Source: CAYWNK01 sp047639615
GTDB lineage: Bacteria > Planctomycetota > UBA1135 > GCA-002686595
DNA: 14,078 nt
Reading direction: 5' to 3'
Assembly: GCA_047639615.1 (NCBI GenBank)
Contig: JBLIOL010000123.1
Location: 1-14,078 of the forward strand
The notes under the pieces are model-generated. The model was not told where the DNA came from. It saw only the letters and a program-made list of their open reading frames with translations, and ran no database searches. The translations under genes and the position numbers were made by a program. Below are positions 7,491 to 14,078 of this stretch, one piece after another (positions within the stretch are counted from its first letter, which is position 1; each line of letters starts with the position of its first letter).

Positions 7491-9268
7491 CAGTGTCCCA
7501 CCAGGAAGCGGCCCATGCGTACCCAGGTCTTATAGCGCTGCTGGAGCAGCGCTTGGAACTCGGGCGAATAGGGAGCCGAGAAGCCCGGCTGGGTGTTGAT
7601 CACGATCACCTTGGGCGCGCGCTCCTCGAGGAAGGTCAGGCGCTGCTGCTTTGAATCGCCGGCGAAGAATTCGAAGGGGCCGCGGGTCGGGTCCTCGCGC
7701 CCGGAGAGCGCGTAGATTTCGGGGGCGTCGGGTCCGCACCAGAGCAATCCCGGGGGAGCTTTCTGTTCTAGGTATTCGAGCAGCCCGTCGACCTCGCGTA
7801 CCTCGGAGGCGTGCACCCAAAGCTGCGCGCGCGGGCTGGCGAGGGGACGCAGGTCCCGCTGTTGGAAGTAGCCCCAGCCAAAGTCTGCGAGGGTGCCTGT
7901 ATGTAGCCAAAGCACGGCGAAGAGGCCGAAAAAGGCTAGGCCCGCGGCTGCGGCACGGGGGTGCCAATCGCGGCCCAGCCAAGCGCCGAGCAAGACCGCT
8001 AGGGGAGCCACGTAGGCCACGTACAAGGGTGCCGAGAAGGGGAACTGCAGCAGCCCGGTGAAGGCTGTGGCGAGCACCAACCACTGGGCCACGGGTGGCA
8101 TTGACGCGCGCACCACAAGCAGCGCTGCTAAGAGCACCAGCAAACTCGGTAAGGGTTGCGCGCCGGCCCAAATTGCGCGGTACACACCGAGCTGCCCGCC
8201 GAAGGGCAAGGCTAGGCAGAGCGCGGTCACGAGCACGGCGCATAGTCGCCCGGGCAGCTTGTGCGCCAGTGCCAGCAGCAGGATCCAAGGCACGGACCAG
8301 AGCGCGGCAGCGATGGGCGGGGGCGCCCAGCTGGCGTGATCCAAACGCGTGGCAGGCAAGATGAAGAGGCCGCGCATGAGGTCGCCCAGAGCACCCGACG
8401 CGAGGAAGGTCAGCACGAGCGGCGCGCAGCCTAAGAGCGCACCCAGCAGCAGCGGCGCACCTAGTCCCACCAGTCGTTGTAAGCGTTCGTTTCGACTGCC
8501 GCGGCTCCGACGCTCGCCAACCAAGAGCAAGGCCGTGGCCGCGCAGGGTGGTAGGAAGAAGTGCAGCAGCTCCGGCGCGCCCGCGTGGGTTCCGAGGAGG
8601 CCGATGAGGGTCGCTGCCAAGAGCACCAAGATGCTCGCGTGCAGACCGCGCAGGCGCCCGCGTAACTCGGAGTCCAGGGACTGCGCCCGGCGTTGTTCCT
8701 CCATGGCCAGGAAGACCAGGGCGGCAGCGAGCAAGTAGATGCCCGCGATCTTGATCGAGATCGACAGGCCGATGCAGACCCCGGCCAGCACGCGCCATGT
8801 TCGCGGCCGCTGGCCCTCGCCAGAACGCAGCAGTGCTTCGCCCGCAGCCAGGGCGAACATCAGATTGAACCAAGAGGGCAGTGCTGCGGGGTAGTTGGGC
8901 AGCCCCCAGGCAAAGGCCACCGCGGCGATAGCGGCCGCGGCCCAGGGCTGAGCGAAGCGCCGGGCCATGAGGTAGAGGCACGGTAGGAAGAGCAGCAGTC
9001 CGGGTATGACTAGGGCCAGTCGCAGCACATCCAGGCGCTCGCCAAAGGCCGCGAAGAGGGCCGCGTGCAGGTAAGCCAAGCCGCCACTGTAGACCTCGTC
9101 ATAGTCGCGGTGGGGCAACTGCCCGGCGAGCACGCGCAGGGCCGAGCCGGCTAGGGTGCCCTCGTCATGGGGGATCCAACGTTCGCGCCAGCCACGCAGC
9201 ATCCAGCTTGCGAGTAGCAAGAGCGCCGCGGGCGGGGCCCAGCTTTGGAGCTTGGTTTGGGATGCCAT
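7490..9268 (-). CDS. GT-C family membrane glycosyltransferase (PMT/ArnT/GT39-like)
   Basis: This is a predicted polytopic glycosyltransferase that transfers a sugar from a polyprenyl-phosphate carrier on the periplasmic face. It is 592 aa from the ATG at 9268, which lies 12 nt downstream of the acyltransferase stop. The first membrane segment (about 12-26) leads to WIPHDEGTLAGSALRVLAG (31-49), whose D-E pair fits the catalytic acidic motif of GT39/GT83-like enzymes. HRDYDEVYSGGL (53-64) follows, at the place where related enzymes have the second loop motif. A run of about eleven further hydrophobic helices continues to about residue 460. The C-terminal 130 or so residues are mainly polar and include WCGPDAPEIYALSGRE, as in other GT-C proteins with a periplasmic tail. 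It sits between the lipid A-type acyltransferase and a methyltransferase, which suggests glycosylation of LPS core or an envelope lipid. The acceptor is unknown. Confidence 0.8.
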   Translation of the reverse strand: MASQTKLQSWAPPAALLLLASWMLRGWRERWIPHDEGTLAGSALRVLAGQLPHRDYDEVYSGGLAYLHAALFAAFGERLDVLRLALVIPGLLLFLPCLYLMARRFAQPWAAAAIAAVAFAWGLPNYPAALPSWFNLMFALAAGEALLRSGEGQRPRTWRVLAGVCIGLSISIKIAGIYLLAAALVFLAMEEQRRAQSLDSELRGRLRGLHASILVLLAATLIGLLGTHAGAPELLHFFLPPCAATALLLVGERRSRGSRNERLQRLVGLGAPLLLGALLGCAPLVLTFLASGALGDLMRGLFILPATRLDHASWAPPPIAAALWSVPWILLLALAHKLPGRLCAVLVTALCLALPFGGQLGVYRAIWAGAQPLPSLLVLLAALLVVRASMPPVAQWLVLATAFTGLLQFPFSAPLYVAYVAPLAVLLGAWLGRDWHPRAAAAGLAFFGLFAVLWLHTGTLADFGWGYFQQRDLRPLASPRAQLWVHASEVREVDGLLEYLEQKAPPGLLWCGPDAPEIYALSGREDPTRGPFEFFAGDSKQQRLTFLEERAPKVIVINTQPGFSAPYSPEFQALLQQRYKTWVRMGRFLVGH

Positions 9269-9280
9269 GAATAGACCGGG

Positions 9281-10327
9281 CTAGCCCTTCAACTTGGCGA
9301 TGTCGATGCGTCGGCGTTCCGCCATGGGCAGCGCTTCGTAGGAACCCGGCTGCGTGCGCCAGCGGTGTTGGTGCCAAGCCCACTGCTCCGGGGACTCGCG
9401 GATCCAGCGCTCGTACACGGCTAGCAATTGGGTCAAGGTCGCGCGTGTGCCCTGCTCGCCGGAACCGCGCGCCGGCGCGCGGATGGGCTCTTCGAATTGT
9501 AAGCGGTAGGAGTCCTGCGGGCCGGCGCCCACGGGCAGGACGCAACGCACGGGCAGCAGGGGCAGTTTCGCGGCACGCGCGAGTGCGGCGGGCGCGCTCA
9601 TGGTCAACGCCGGAACTCCGAAGAAGGGCAGGTGCTCACCGTCGAGGCGGCGCACTTCTAGGTCGCACAACATGCCGATCACGCCGCCTGTTTGCAGTAC
9701 GCGTAGCAAGCCGCGCGGTGAGGAATCCTGGGGCAAGGTCGGTACGCCGTAGCCTGCGCGCAGGCGCGGCAACCAAGCGGAGGAGCGTTGCTGGCGATTG
9801 ACGCGGCCGACCACCGCGCCGCGCACACCGCGGCGGCGCACGGCAGCGGCGAGTAGCTCCCAGTTTCCCAGGTGGGCGGTGACCAGGATCGCGCCGCGTC
9901 CGTCGGCTTGGATCTTCTCCAAGTGTTCGATGCTGTCGTCGAATAGAACTGCATGCTCGATCCAAGCGCCCTGAATCGATTCCGGTGCTGCGCCGCGCGC
10001 TAGACGCAACCACTCGCTGGCCTGGCGCGCGCCGTGGGCGAAGCAGCGTTGTAGGAGCTGCTCTCTCGCTGCGGAATCGAGCTCGCTACCGAGGGCTAGC
10101 TCAAGGTTGCGGCGTGCGCGCTCGCCGAGCCGGCCGCGTCGAGCTTGGGAGCTGGCCGCGCGCAAGAAGGGCAGCACGGCGGCGCTGGGCAGGTGCGCTG
10201 CGGCGCCAGCCAGACCGCCGAGGGCAGCCGCGCGCAGGCGGCGCCGCAGGGGTACCGAGGCCTTGGCATCCAGGCCCGCAGCCGCCAGGCATTCGCCGGT
10301 CCAGTCCGAGGGCGCCTCAGGGCTCAA
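9281..10327 (-). CDS. Lysophospholipid/lipid A-type acyltransferase (LpxL/LpxM/HtrB family)
   Basis: This is a predicted inner-membrane acyltransferase that adds a secondary acyl chain, as in late lipid A biosynthesis. It is 348 aa, within the family's range. The catalytic HX4E motif is AHLGNWE (151-157, H152 and E157). GGVIGMLCDLEVRRLDGEHL (214-233) and PFFGVPALTMSAPAALARA (234-252) match the D-Q/R and F-F-G-x-P-A blocks of the family. The ending PEQWAWHQHRWRT (313-325) is the usual C-terminal signature. The start is a TTG at 10327, overlapping the kinase stop by 11 nt (stop codon at 10317-10319). No in-frame ATG exists before the catalytic motif, so a non-ATG start is required. The N-terminal 35-57 segment is only weakly hydrophobic. 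Related enzymes acylate other lipids (for example phosphatidylinositol mannosides), but the neighbouring LPS-type genes favour lipid A. Confidence 0.87.
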   Translation of the reverse strand: MSPEAPSDWTGECLAAAGLDAKASVPLRRRLRAAALGGLAGAAAHLPSAAVLPFLRAASSQARRGRLGERARRNLELALGSELDSAAREQLLQRCFAHGARQASEWLRLARGAAPESIQGAWIEHAVLFDDSIEHLEKIQADGRGAILVTAHLGNWELLAAAVRRRGVRGAVVGRVNRQQRSSAWLPRLRAGYGVPTLPQDSSPRGLLRVLQTGGVIGMLCDLEVRRLDGEHLPFFGVPALTMSAPAALARAAKLPLLPVRCVLPVGAGPQDSYRLQFEEPIRAPARGSGEQGTRATLTQLLAVYERWIRESPEQWAWHQHRWRTQPGSYEALPMAERRRIDIAKLKG

Positions 10328-11546
10328 GCTCGAGCTCCTGACGCAGGCGTTGGCGCTCGTCGGTGCCGTTGCGATGGGCGCGTAGGTAGGCGCGCGTGAA
10401 CTGCGCGCGCTCAGCCAAGGTCATGGGGTCGAAGCCAAGGCTTAGTAAATCGGCCCGGGGCGTGGCGGCTTGCTTGGGATCGATGGCGTGACAGGGCACG
10501 GGCCCTAGCATGAGCTTGCCGTCCGCCGCTTGCACGAGGTCTGTGAGCTGGAGCTGCTCGAGGGCCAAGCCGCGGTCGTGGAGGGCGCCCAGGAGTCCGC
10601 CCAGGCGGCGTGCGTCGGGCTGGGCGTCGAGGGAGCGGGATCCGTTAGGTAGAGACACGCGCAGGCCGGGTGCGGGAGCCAGCTCCAATTCCAAGGGCGG
10701 CCAGGCGGGCAGGTTGTGCTCGCGCAGCTTGGCTAGCTGCAGCCAGGCTTCGCGAGCCTGTTCCTCGCCCTGGAAGTCGATGCGCCGCTCTTCGCTGTTC
10801 GGTTCGATGGGAGCTAGAGCGCGCATACCGTTTCGCTCGCCGGAGTCCAACGGAACGCAGGCGCCGCTCGTGCGTAGCCAGCGCTGCAGGCGTCCTTCCA
10901 CGTGCTTCAAGCGATAGGCGCGGGCGAGGGCTTCCACCTGCTCGGCGAAGCTCGCGCGGGGTTGTTCCGGAGGCGTGGGGGTTGCTTCCCACCAGGCTTC
11001 GAGGAAGTGGCGCCGAAAACGTGGGCTGGAACTTTCCCGCACGCCCGCTGCGAGCAGTACGAGGCTTGTGAGGGAAGAGGACTTGGGGGCGCGACTGCAG
11101 AGGCGCGCGGGGTCCACCAACCAGGGCTGCTGCGCTTCGTCCACGAGCAGATTGCCCGCGTGTAGGTCCGGGTGATGCAGGCCGCTGCGCTCGAGCTGGG
11201 CCAGGAGCTGGCCCAGGGCCGCGGCCAGGCTGTCCAGGGGGCCTTGGGCGAGCTCGGCGCTTGCGAGCAGCTGCTCCAGGGTGCGCGCGCCGGGGACCTC
11301 CTGCATGTGCAGTTCCCATGCTCCCCGTGCGCGGCTCACGCCCAGGGGGCGCGGAGCGGGAAGGCCGGCCGCGCGCAGTTGCTCGAGGGCCCTGCGTTCG
11401 CGCTCGGCCCGGTGCTTGTCCCGCAGGCGCCCCAGCAGGCTGGGGTGGTGGAAGCGCTTGAGCACCACCCCCCCGGTCTCCCGCAGCACGCTGCGGGATG
11501 GGGAGCTCTTGAGCAGGGTCCTATCGAGGGAGATCGCCACGGGCAC
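10317..11546 (-). CDS. Lipopolysaccharide-kinase-like protein (WaaP/InaA/Kdo-kinase fold) with a second degenerate kinase-like half
   Basis: This is the first gene of the minus-strand operon, 409 aa from a GTG at 11546 (a GTG at 11540 is an alternative). The N-terminal half fits the LPS kinase family, which phosphorylates sugars of the LPS core or Kdo. VVLKRF (27-32) offers the ATP-binding lysine K30, and AERERRALEQL (47-57) offers the C-helix glutamate. HHPDLHAGN (124-132) is the catalytic loop, with D127 and N132, and WLVDP (142-146) has the metal-binding D145. Residues 313-357 repeat this region: LGGLLGAL-x4-GL aligns without gaps to LGQLLAQL-x4-GL (111-123). The aspartate becomes Q331 and the asparagine D336, while a V/I-D-P ending is kept (355-357). 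The C-terminal half therefore looks like a pseudokinase. It overlaps the acyltransferase gene by 11 nt. The kinase call is good; the pseudokinase call is inference. Confidence 0.78.
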   Translation of the reverse strand: MPVAISLDRTLLKSSPSRSVLRETGGVVLKRFHHPSLLGRLRDKHRAERERRALEQLRAAGLPAPRPLGVSRARGAWELHMQEVPGARTLEQLLASAELAQGPLDSLAAALGQLLAQLERSGLHHPDLHAGNLLVDEAQQPWLVDPARLCSRAPKSSSLTSLVLLAAGVRESSSPRFRRHFLEAWWEATPTPPEQPRASFAEQVEALARAYRLKHVEGRLQRWLRTSGACVPLDSGERNGMRALAPIEPNSEERRIDFQGEEQAREAWLQLAKLREHNLPAWPPLELELAPAPGLRVSLPNGSRSLDAQPDARRLGGLLGALHDRGLALEQLQLTDLVQAADGKLMLGPVPCHAIDPKQAATPRADLLSLGFDPMTLAERAQFTRAYLRAHRNGTDERQRLRQELELEP

Positions 11547-11562
11547 CCAGGATAGCCCTGGG
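11546..11562. promoter_or_regulatory. Inverted repeat CCCAGG-N5-CCTGGG touching the kinase start codon
   Basis: A perfect 6-bp inverted repeat with a 5-nt spacer (ATAGC) lies in the 51-bp gap between the divergent kinase and lptF genes. Its last base on the minus strand is the first base of the kinase GTG start. On the minus-strand mRNA it could form a hairpin just in front of, and partly covering, the start codon; on DNA it could be an operator. Six-base repeats are common in GC-rich DNA, so function is uncertain. Confidence 0.35.
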
Positions 11563-11597
11563 CATCCCCACGTGTTGACCCATAGACTCCTGACCGC
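11547..11597. promoter_or_regulatory. Short divergent region between the LPS-type operon and lptFG
   Basis: Only 51 bp separate the two divergent starts, so promoters for both units probably overlap here or extend into the coding ends. A TTGACC at 11575-11580 resembles a -35 box for lptF, but no matching -10 follows before the start codon at 11598. The region is called from gene geometry only. Confidence 0.4.
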
Positions 11598-12680
11598 TTG
11601 AAGCTGCAGATCTATCTCCTACGGCAGCTGGTCATCTCGTTCCTATTCGCGGTGGCCGGAATCCTGTTTATTGCCCTCCCGGGCATCGCCGTGACCACCG
11701 TGCACAAGATGCCCCTGGCGGATGCCTCGGTGCTCTTGCGCTACATTCCCTTGGTGCTCGAGACCCTGGCGCCCTATGTGCTGCCGATCTGCTTCTTGCT
11801 CTCGGTGGTGGCCACCTACGGGCGCCTGGCGGCGGACCGGGAGTGGACCGCGATCCAGATGGCCGGCTTCCATCCTGCGCGCCTGATGCTGCCGGCGCTG
11901 GGGCTAGCGACGGTGCTCGGTGGCGTGACCTTCTTCATGGTTACCCAAGAGCTGCCCATGGCCAAGGCGCGTCAGCGCGCGGCCCTGGTGGACGCGGCTA
12001 CCTCCTCTCTGAAGAACCTGCAGCCCGGCAAGACCACCCTGCACTTCGGGGGCTTTCTGCTTAAGGCCGGCTGGCGTGATCCCAACGACCAGAACCTGCT
12101 GCACGATGTCTTCATCCGCAAGCCGGACGAGGAGACCGGGGATGCCAAGGTCGAGATCTTTGCAGAGCGAGTGCACATCCGAACCGTCGGGGACATGCTG
12201 CGCTGCGACCTGCAGAATGCCTACGTGGTCTACCCCGATCAACGTGCCAAGGCGGAGCTCGGCGGAACCTACTTCACCTACCCGCTGGAGAGTTTGGCGG
12301 GCGAGGACGACTGGGGGGATAACCGCCCCAAGTACATGACCAATGCGGCGATCTTCGTGGAGCTTGAGCGGGGCGATGCTGAAGCCGACCGTGAGAAGGA
12401 CATGCACTACCAGCTGCACCGACGCTTGGCGATGTCCATGGTCTTCCTGCTCTTCCTCGGCTTGGGCGCGCCCACGGGCTTGATGCTGCGCCGGGGAACG
12501 CAGCTAGGAGCGCTCTCCGTGGCTGTTGGGTACAGTTTGATCTACTACATCCTGAGCATGCGCTTGGGCAAGGGACTCGCTCGAATAGACGCTGTCCCGC
12601 CCTGGCTAGCGGCCTGGATTACGCCAGCCATGTTCTTGATCGCGTCCGTGGCCCTGATGCGCAAGGCACTGCGGCGATGA
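11598..12680 (+). CDS. lptF: LptF-type LPS export ABC transporter permease
   Basis: This is one of the two membrane subunits of the LptB2FG ABC transporter, which extracts LPS from the inner membrane and feeds it into the Lpt bridge. It is 360 aa from a TTG at 11598. That start is forced: an in-frame TAG lies at 11583-11585 and no ATG is available. The N-terminus IYLLRQLVISFLFAVAGILF (5-24) and TYGRLAADREWTAIQMAGFH (73-92) are family hallmarks, the latter being the conserved coupling-helix region. Three membrane segments (about 11-32, 50-74, 98-115) precede a periplasmic beta-jellyroll region (117-275). Three more follow (279-297, 303-321, 336-356), with HRRLAMSMVFLLFLGLGAPT (274-293). The TGA overlaps the lptG ATG as ATGA. 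The F versus G assignment rests on gene order and the coupling-region motif; the two paralogues are easily swapped. Confidence 0.88.
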   Translation: MKLQIYLLRQLVISFLFAVAGILFIALPGIAVTTVHKMPLADASVLLRYIPLVLETLAPYVLPICFLLSVVATYGRLAADREWTAIQMAGFHPARLMLPALGLATVLGGVTFFMVTQELPMAKARQRAALVDAATSSLKNLQPGKTTLHFGGFLLKAGWRDPNDQNLLHDVFIRKPDEETGDAKVEIFAERVHIRTVGDMLRCDLQNAYVVYPDQRAKAELGGTYFTYPLESLAGEDDWGDNRPKYMTNAAIFVELERGDAEADREKDMHYQLHRRLAMSMVFLLFLGLGAPTGLMLRRGTQLGALSVAVGYSLIYYILSMRLGKGLARIDAVPPWLAAWITPAMFLIASVALMRKALRR

Positions 12681-13789
12681 AAGTCACGCGCCGCTTGAAG
12701 CTTGGTTCGCGCCTGGACCGCTACGTGCTCTCGCACTTTGTGGGCTCCTACCTATCGGCCTTGTTCCTGATGGTGGGCCTGTTCTGGATCCTCGACATGG
12801 CGGCTAACCTGGACGAGTTTCTGGAAGCCGCGCCCGATGGCACCACGGCGAGCACGCTGTTGATCGCCAGCTACTACCTGCTGAACCTACCCTTCCTGTT
12901 CCTGCAGGTGGGGCCCTTCGTGACCTTGGTGGCGGGCATGTTCACGGTCACCAGGCTGCTCAAGAAGAACGAGATCTCACCGGTGCTCTCCGCGGGAGTC
13001 TCCGTGCACCGACTCTTGCTGCCGGTCTTCCTGGCGGGAGCCGTGCTGGCGGCGGGCATGTTCTTCCTGCGCGAGACCACGGTGGAGAACCTGGCCGACC
13101 GGCGCGATCAACTCCTCGATCGTCTCGACGAGAAGCGCCCGGAGCGCATGTACCACGACATCGTGGTGCATGACCTCAGCGGCAGCATGGTCTTCATGGA
13201 TCTGTTCCGGCCAGATGCCACGCCTCCCGCCATCCAGGGCTTTTCGGCGGTGCTCTTCGTGCACTCCAGCGGCGAGACGGTGAAGGTCCGTGCGCTCTCT
13301 GCAACCTGGGATAAGCAGGCCAAAATCTGGCGTCTTGAAGACGGCCACCGGACGATCATCGGGGACCAGATGACGACCACGCCACTCGAGACCCTCGAGG
13401 GATTTGAATTCACCCCGAAGCTGGCCCTGACCTACCGCCGCTCCCGGGACCATCCCCTGGAGCTCTCCTTCGGCGAGATCCAGGAGCTCATGCGTCGTGA
13501 GCCCGACGATTCGGCCTTCCGCACGCTCTGGCATTACTTACTGACCTTCCCCCTAGCCAATCTGATCCTCTTGTTGGTGGGCCTGCCGCTCCTCTTCACC
13601 TACGAGCGCGGCCGTGGAACCGAGCGCATGGCCTTCGGGGGCCTGCTCTGTATCTTCTACTTCGCAGTGGACTTCGTCTTCCGCAGCCTTGGGCTGGGTG
13701 GGGGCCTGTCCCCGATTCTGGCGGGCTGGATCCCACTCCTGGTGGTGGGAAGCATCGGAGTGGCTCTAACCGATGGGATTCGGACCTGA
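12677..13789 (+). CDS. lptG: LptG-type LPS export ABC transporter permease
   Basis: This is the second membrane subunit of the LPS-exporting LptB2FG complex, 370 aa from an ATG at 12677 that overlaps the lptF stop by 4 nt. It starts with a basic stretch, then LDRYVLSHFVGSYLSALFLM (13-32). Membrane segments are likely near 20-42, 58-88 and 108-128. The periplasmic jellyroll region spans about 132-284, and three C-terminal helices follow (286-305, 316-336, 346-364). MFTVTRLLKKNEISPVLSAG (88-107) occupies the cytosolic coupling-helix position. LSFGEIQELMRR (263-274) before the fourth helix and FPLANLILLLVGLPLLF (291-307) are typical of YjgP/YjgQ proteins. The coupled translation with lptF fits the 1:1 heterodimer. 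The ATPase LptB, LptC and LptA are not encoded in this window. Confidence 0.88.
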   Translation: MKVTRRLKLGSRLDRYVLSHFVGSYLSALFLMVGLFWILDMAANLDEFLEAAPDGTTASTLLIASYYLLNLPFLFLQVGPFVTLVAGMFTVTRLLKKNEISPVLSAGVSVHRLLLPVFLAGAVLAAGMFFLRETTVENLADRRDQLLDRLDEKRPERMYHDIVVHDLSGSMVFMDLFRPDATPPAIQGFSAVLFVHSSGETVKVRALSATWDKQAKIWRLEDGHRTIIGDQMTTTPLETLEGFEFTPKLALTYRRSRDHPLELSFGEIQELMRREPDDSAFRTLWHYLLTFPLANLILLLVGLPLLFTYERGRGTERMAFGGLLCIFYFAVDFVFRSLGLGGGLSPILAGWIPLLVVGSIGVALTDGIRT

Positions 13790-13811
13790 GTCGCTAGCCC
13801 CGCTTGAGCTA

Positions 13812-13830
13812 CTCTCAGAGTCCCTGAGAG
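13812..13830. terminator. Hairpin (7-bp stem, 5-nt loop) downstream of lptG
   Basis: CTCTCAG-AGTCC-CTGAGAG is a perfect inverted repeat 22 nt after the lptG stop. It lies in the 101-bp gap before the lipoprotein gene. No T-run follows, so it is not a textbook intrinsic terminator. It could attenuate read-through, stabilise the lptFG mRNA or bind a regulator. Nothing else was recognised in the rest of the gap. Confidence 0.4.
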
Positions 13831-13890
13831 ACCGGCCCGAGACTCAAAACCCCGGGAAGATCCCCGCCCCTCGAACGTCCTAGATCAGCC

Positions 13891-14078
13891 ATGCCCACCT
13901 CCAACGCTCTACCTGCCCCGTGCCGGGGCCTGATCTTGGGACTTGTCCTGGGCTTCGGTCTCTCCGCCTGCGCCTCGACGGAAGAGGGCCCCAGCCAGAC
14001 CGAAGTGGTCCGGGACCTGGTCCGCCACGGCCGCTTTGTGGACGCGGTGAATGCCTCCTCGGAGCTCGTGGATCAGCG
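13891..14078 (+). CDS. Predicted lipoprotein, N-terminal fragment (runs off the right edge)
   Basis: An ATG at 13891 opens a frame of 62 codons that continues past the window end. It encodes a type II signal peptide: hydrophobic residues 14-24, then the lipobox L-S-A-C (24-27), so Cys27 would be lipidated after cleavage. The mature start is CASTEEGPSQTEVVRDLVRH. Residues 36-62 (EVVRDLVRHGRFVDAVNASS and on) look helical and resemble the start of a TPR-like helix pair, but too little is present to name a family. It follows lptG on the same strand with 101 bp between, holding a hairpin, so it may be separately transcribed. The function is unknown. No Shine-Dalgarno is visible. The fact that it codes for a lipoprotein is well supported. 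Confidence 0.82.
   Translation, partial: MPTSNALPAPCRGLILGLVLGFGLSACASTEEGPSQTEVVRDLVRHGRFVDAVNASSELVDQ

Noticed and set aside
7530..8981. 483-codon minus-strand frame overlapping the GT-C gene in another frame
   Set aside because: The translation is extremely Arg/Ala/Pro-rich and lacks hydrophobic helices or motifs, while the overlapping frame is a convincing GT-C membrane protein.
11575..11603. TTGACC as a sigma-70 type -35 box for lptF
   Set aside because: No acceptable -10 follows at a suitable spacing, and that position would fall at or after the start codon.
1..14078. Defence system, mobile element, CRISPR array or RNA gene
   Set aside because: No transposase, integrase, nuclease-defence motif, regularly spaced repeat or tRNA-like cloverleaf was seen; the genes are envelope and hydrolase functions with uniform base composition by eye.

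Overview
The window is GC-rich, densely coding chromosomal DNA from a Gram-negative (diderm) bacterium. LptF, LptG, a late lipid A-type acyltransferase and an LPS-kinase-like protein all imply an LPS-bearing outer membrane. Several starts are TTG or GTG, most starts lack a clear Shine-Dalgarno, and a CehA/McbA-type PHP protein lies beside a GxDLY-type SGNH esterase. This mix would suit a planctomycete or a related deep-branching diderm, but that placement is an inference. No tRNA, rRNA, CRISPR array, insertion sequence or phage gene was seen.

Layout. (1) 1-2153, minus strand: a secreted SGNH hydrolase followed 8 nt later by a multi-pass membrane protein that runs off the left edge. The membrane protein has no recognised family but shows an internal duplication. 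(2) 2241-3464, plus strand: a secreted PHP-family metallohydrolase, divergent from the SGNH gene and ending tail-to-tail with the next block across a 20-bp gap that holds a perfect 16-bp palindrome. (3) 3485-11546, minus strand: a tight seven-gene operon. In transcription order it encodes an LPS-kinase-like protein, an LpxL/HtrB-type acyltransferase, a GT-C membrane glycosyltransferase, a SAM methyltransferase, a second GT-C-like membrane protein, a GtrB/ArnC-type polyprenyl-phosphate glycosyltransferase and a second SAM methyltransferase. Genes overlap or are separated by 2-12 nt. (4) 11598-13789, plus strand: lptF-lptG, joined by an ATGA overlap and divergent from the operon over only 51 bp. 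(5) 13891 to the right edge, plus strand: the N-terminus of a lipoprotein, after a 101-bp gap containing a hairpin.

How the genes fit together. The seven-gene operon looks like a cell-envelope glycolipid assembly and tailoring set. The kinase and acyltransferase would act on the lipid A/core at the inner face of the inner membrane. The GtrB-like enzyme would charge a polyprenyl phosphate with a sugar, the two GT-C proteins could transfer lipid-linked sugars on the periplasmic side, and the methyltransferases could modify sugars or lipids. LptF/LptG, made from the opposite strand, are the membrane subunits of the LPS-exporting ABC transporter. The substrates cannot be read from the sequence.

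Most of the window is recognisable biology. The two points most worth a second look are the apparent pseudokinase half fused to the LPS-kinase-like protein and the duplicated two-repeat architecture of the left-edge membrane protein.
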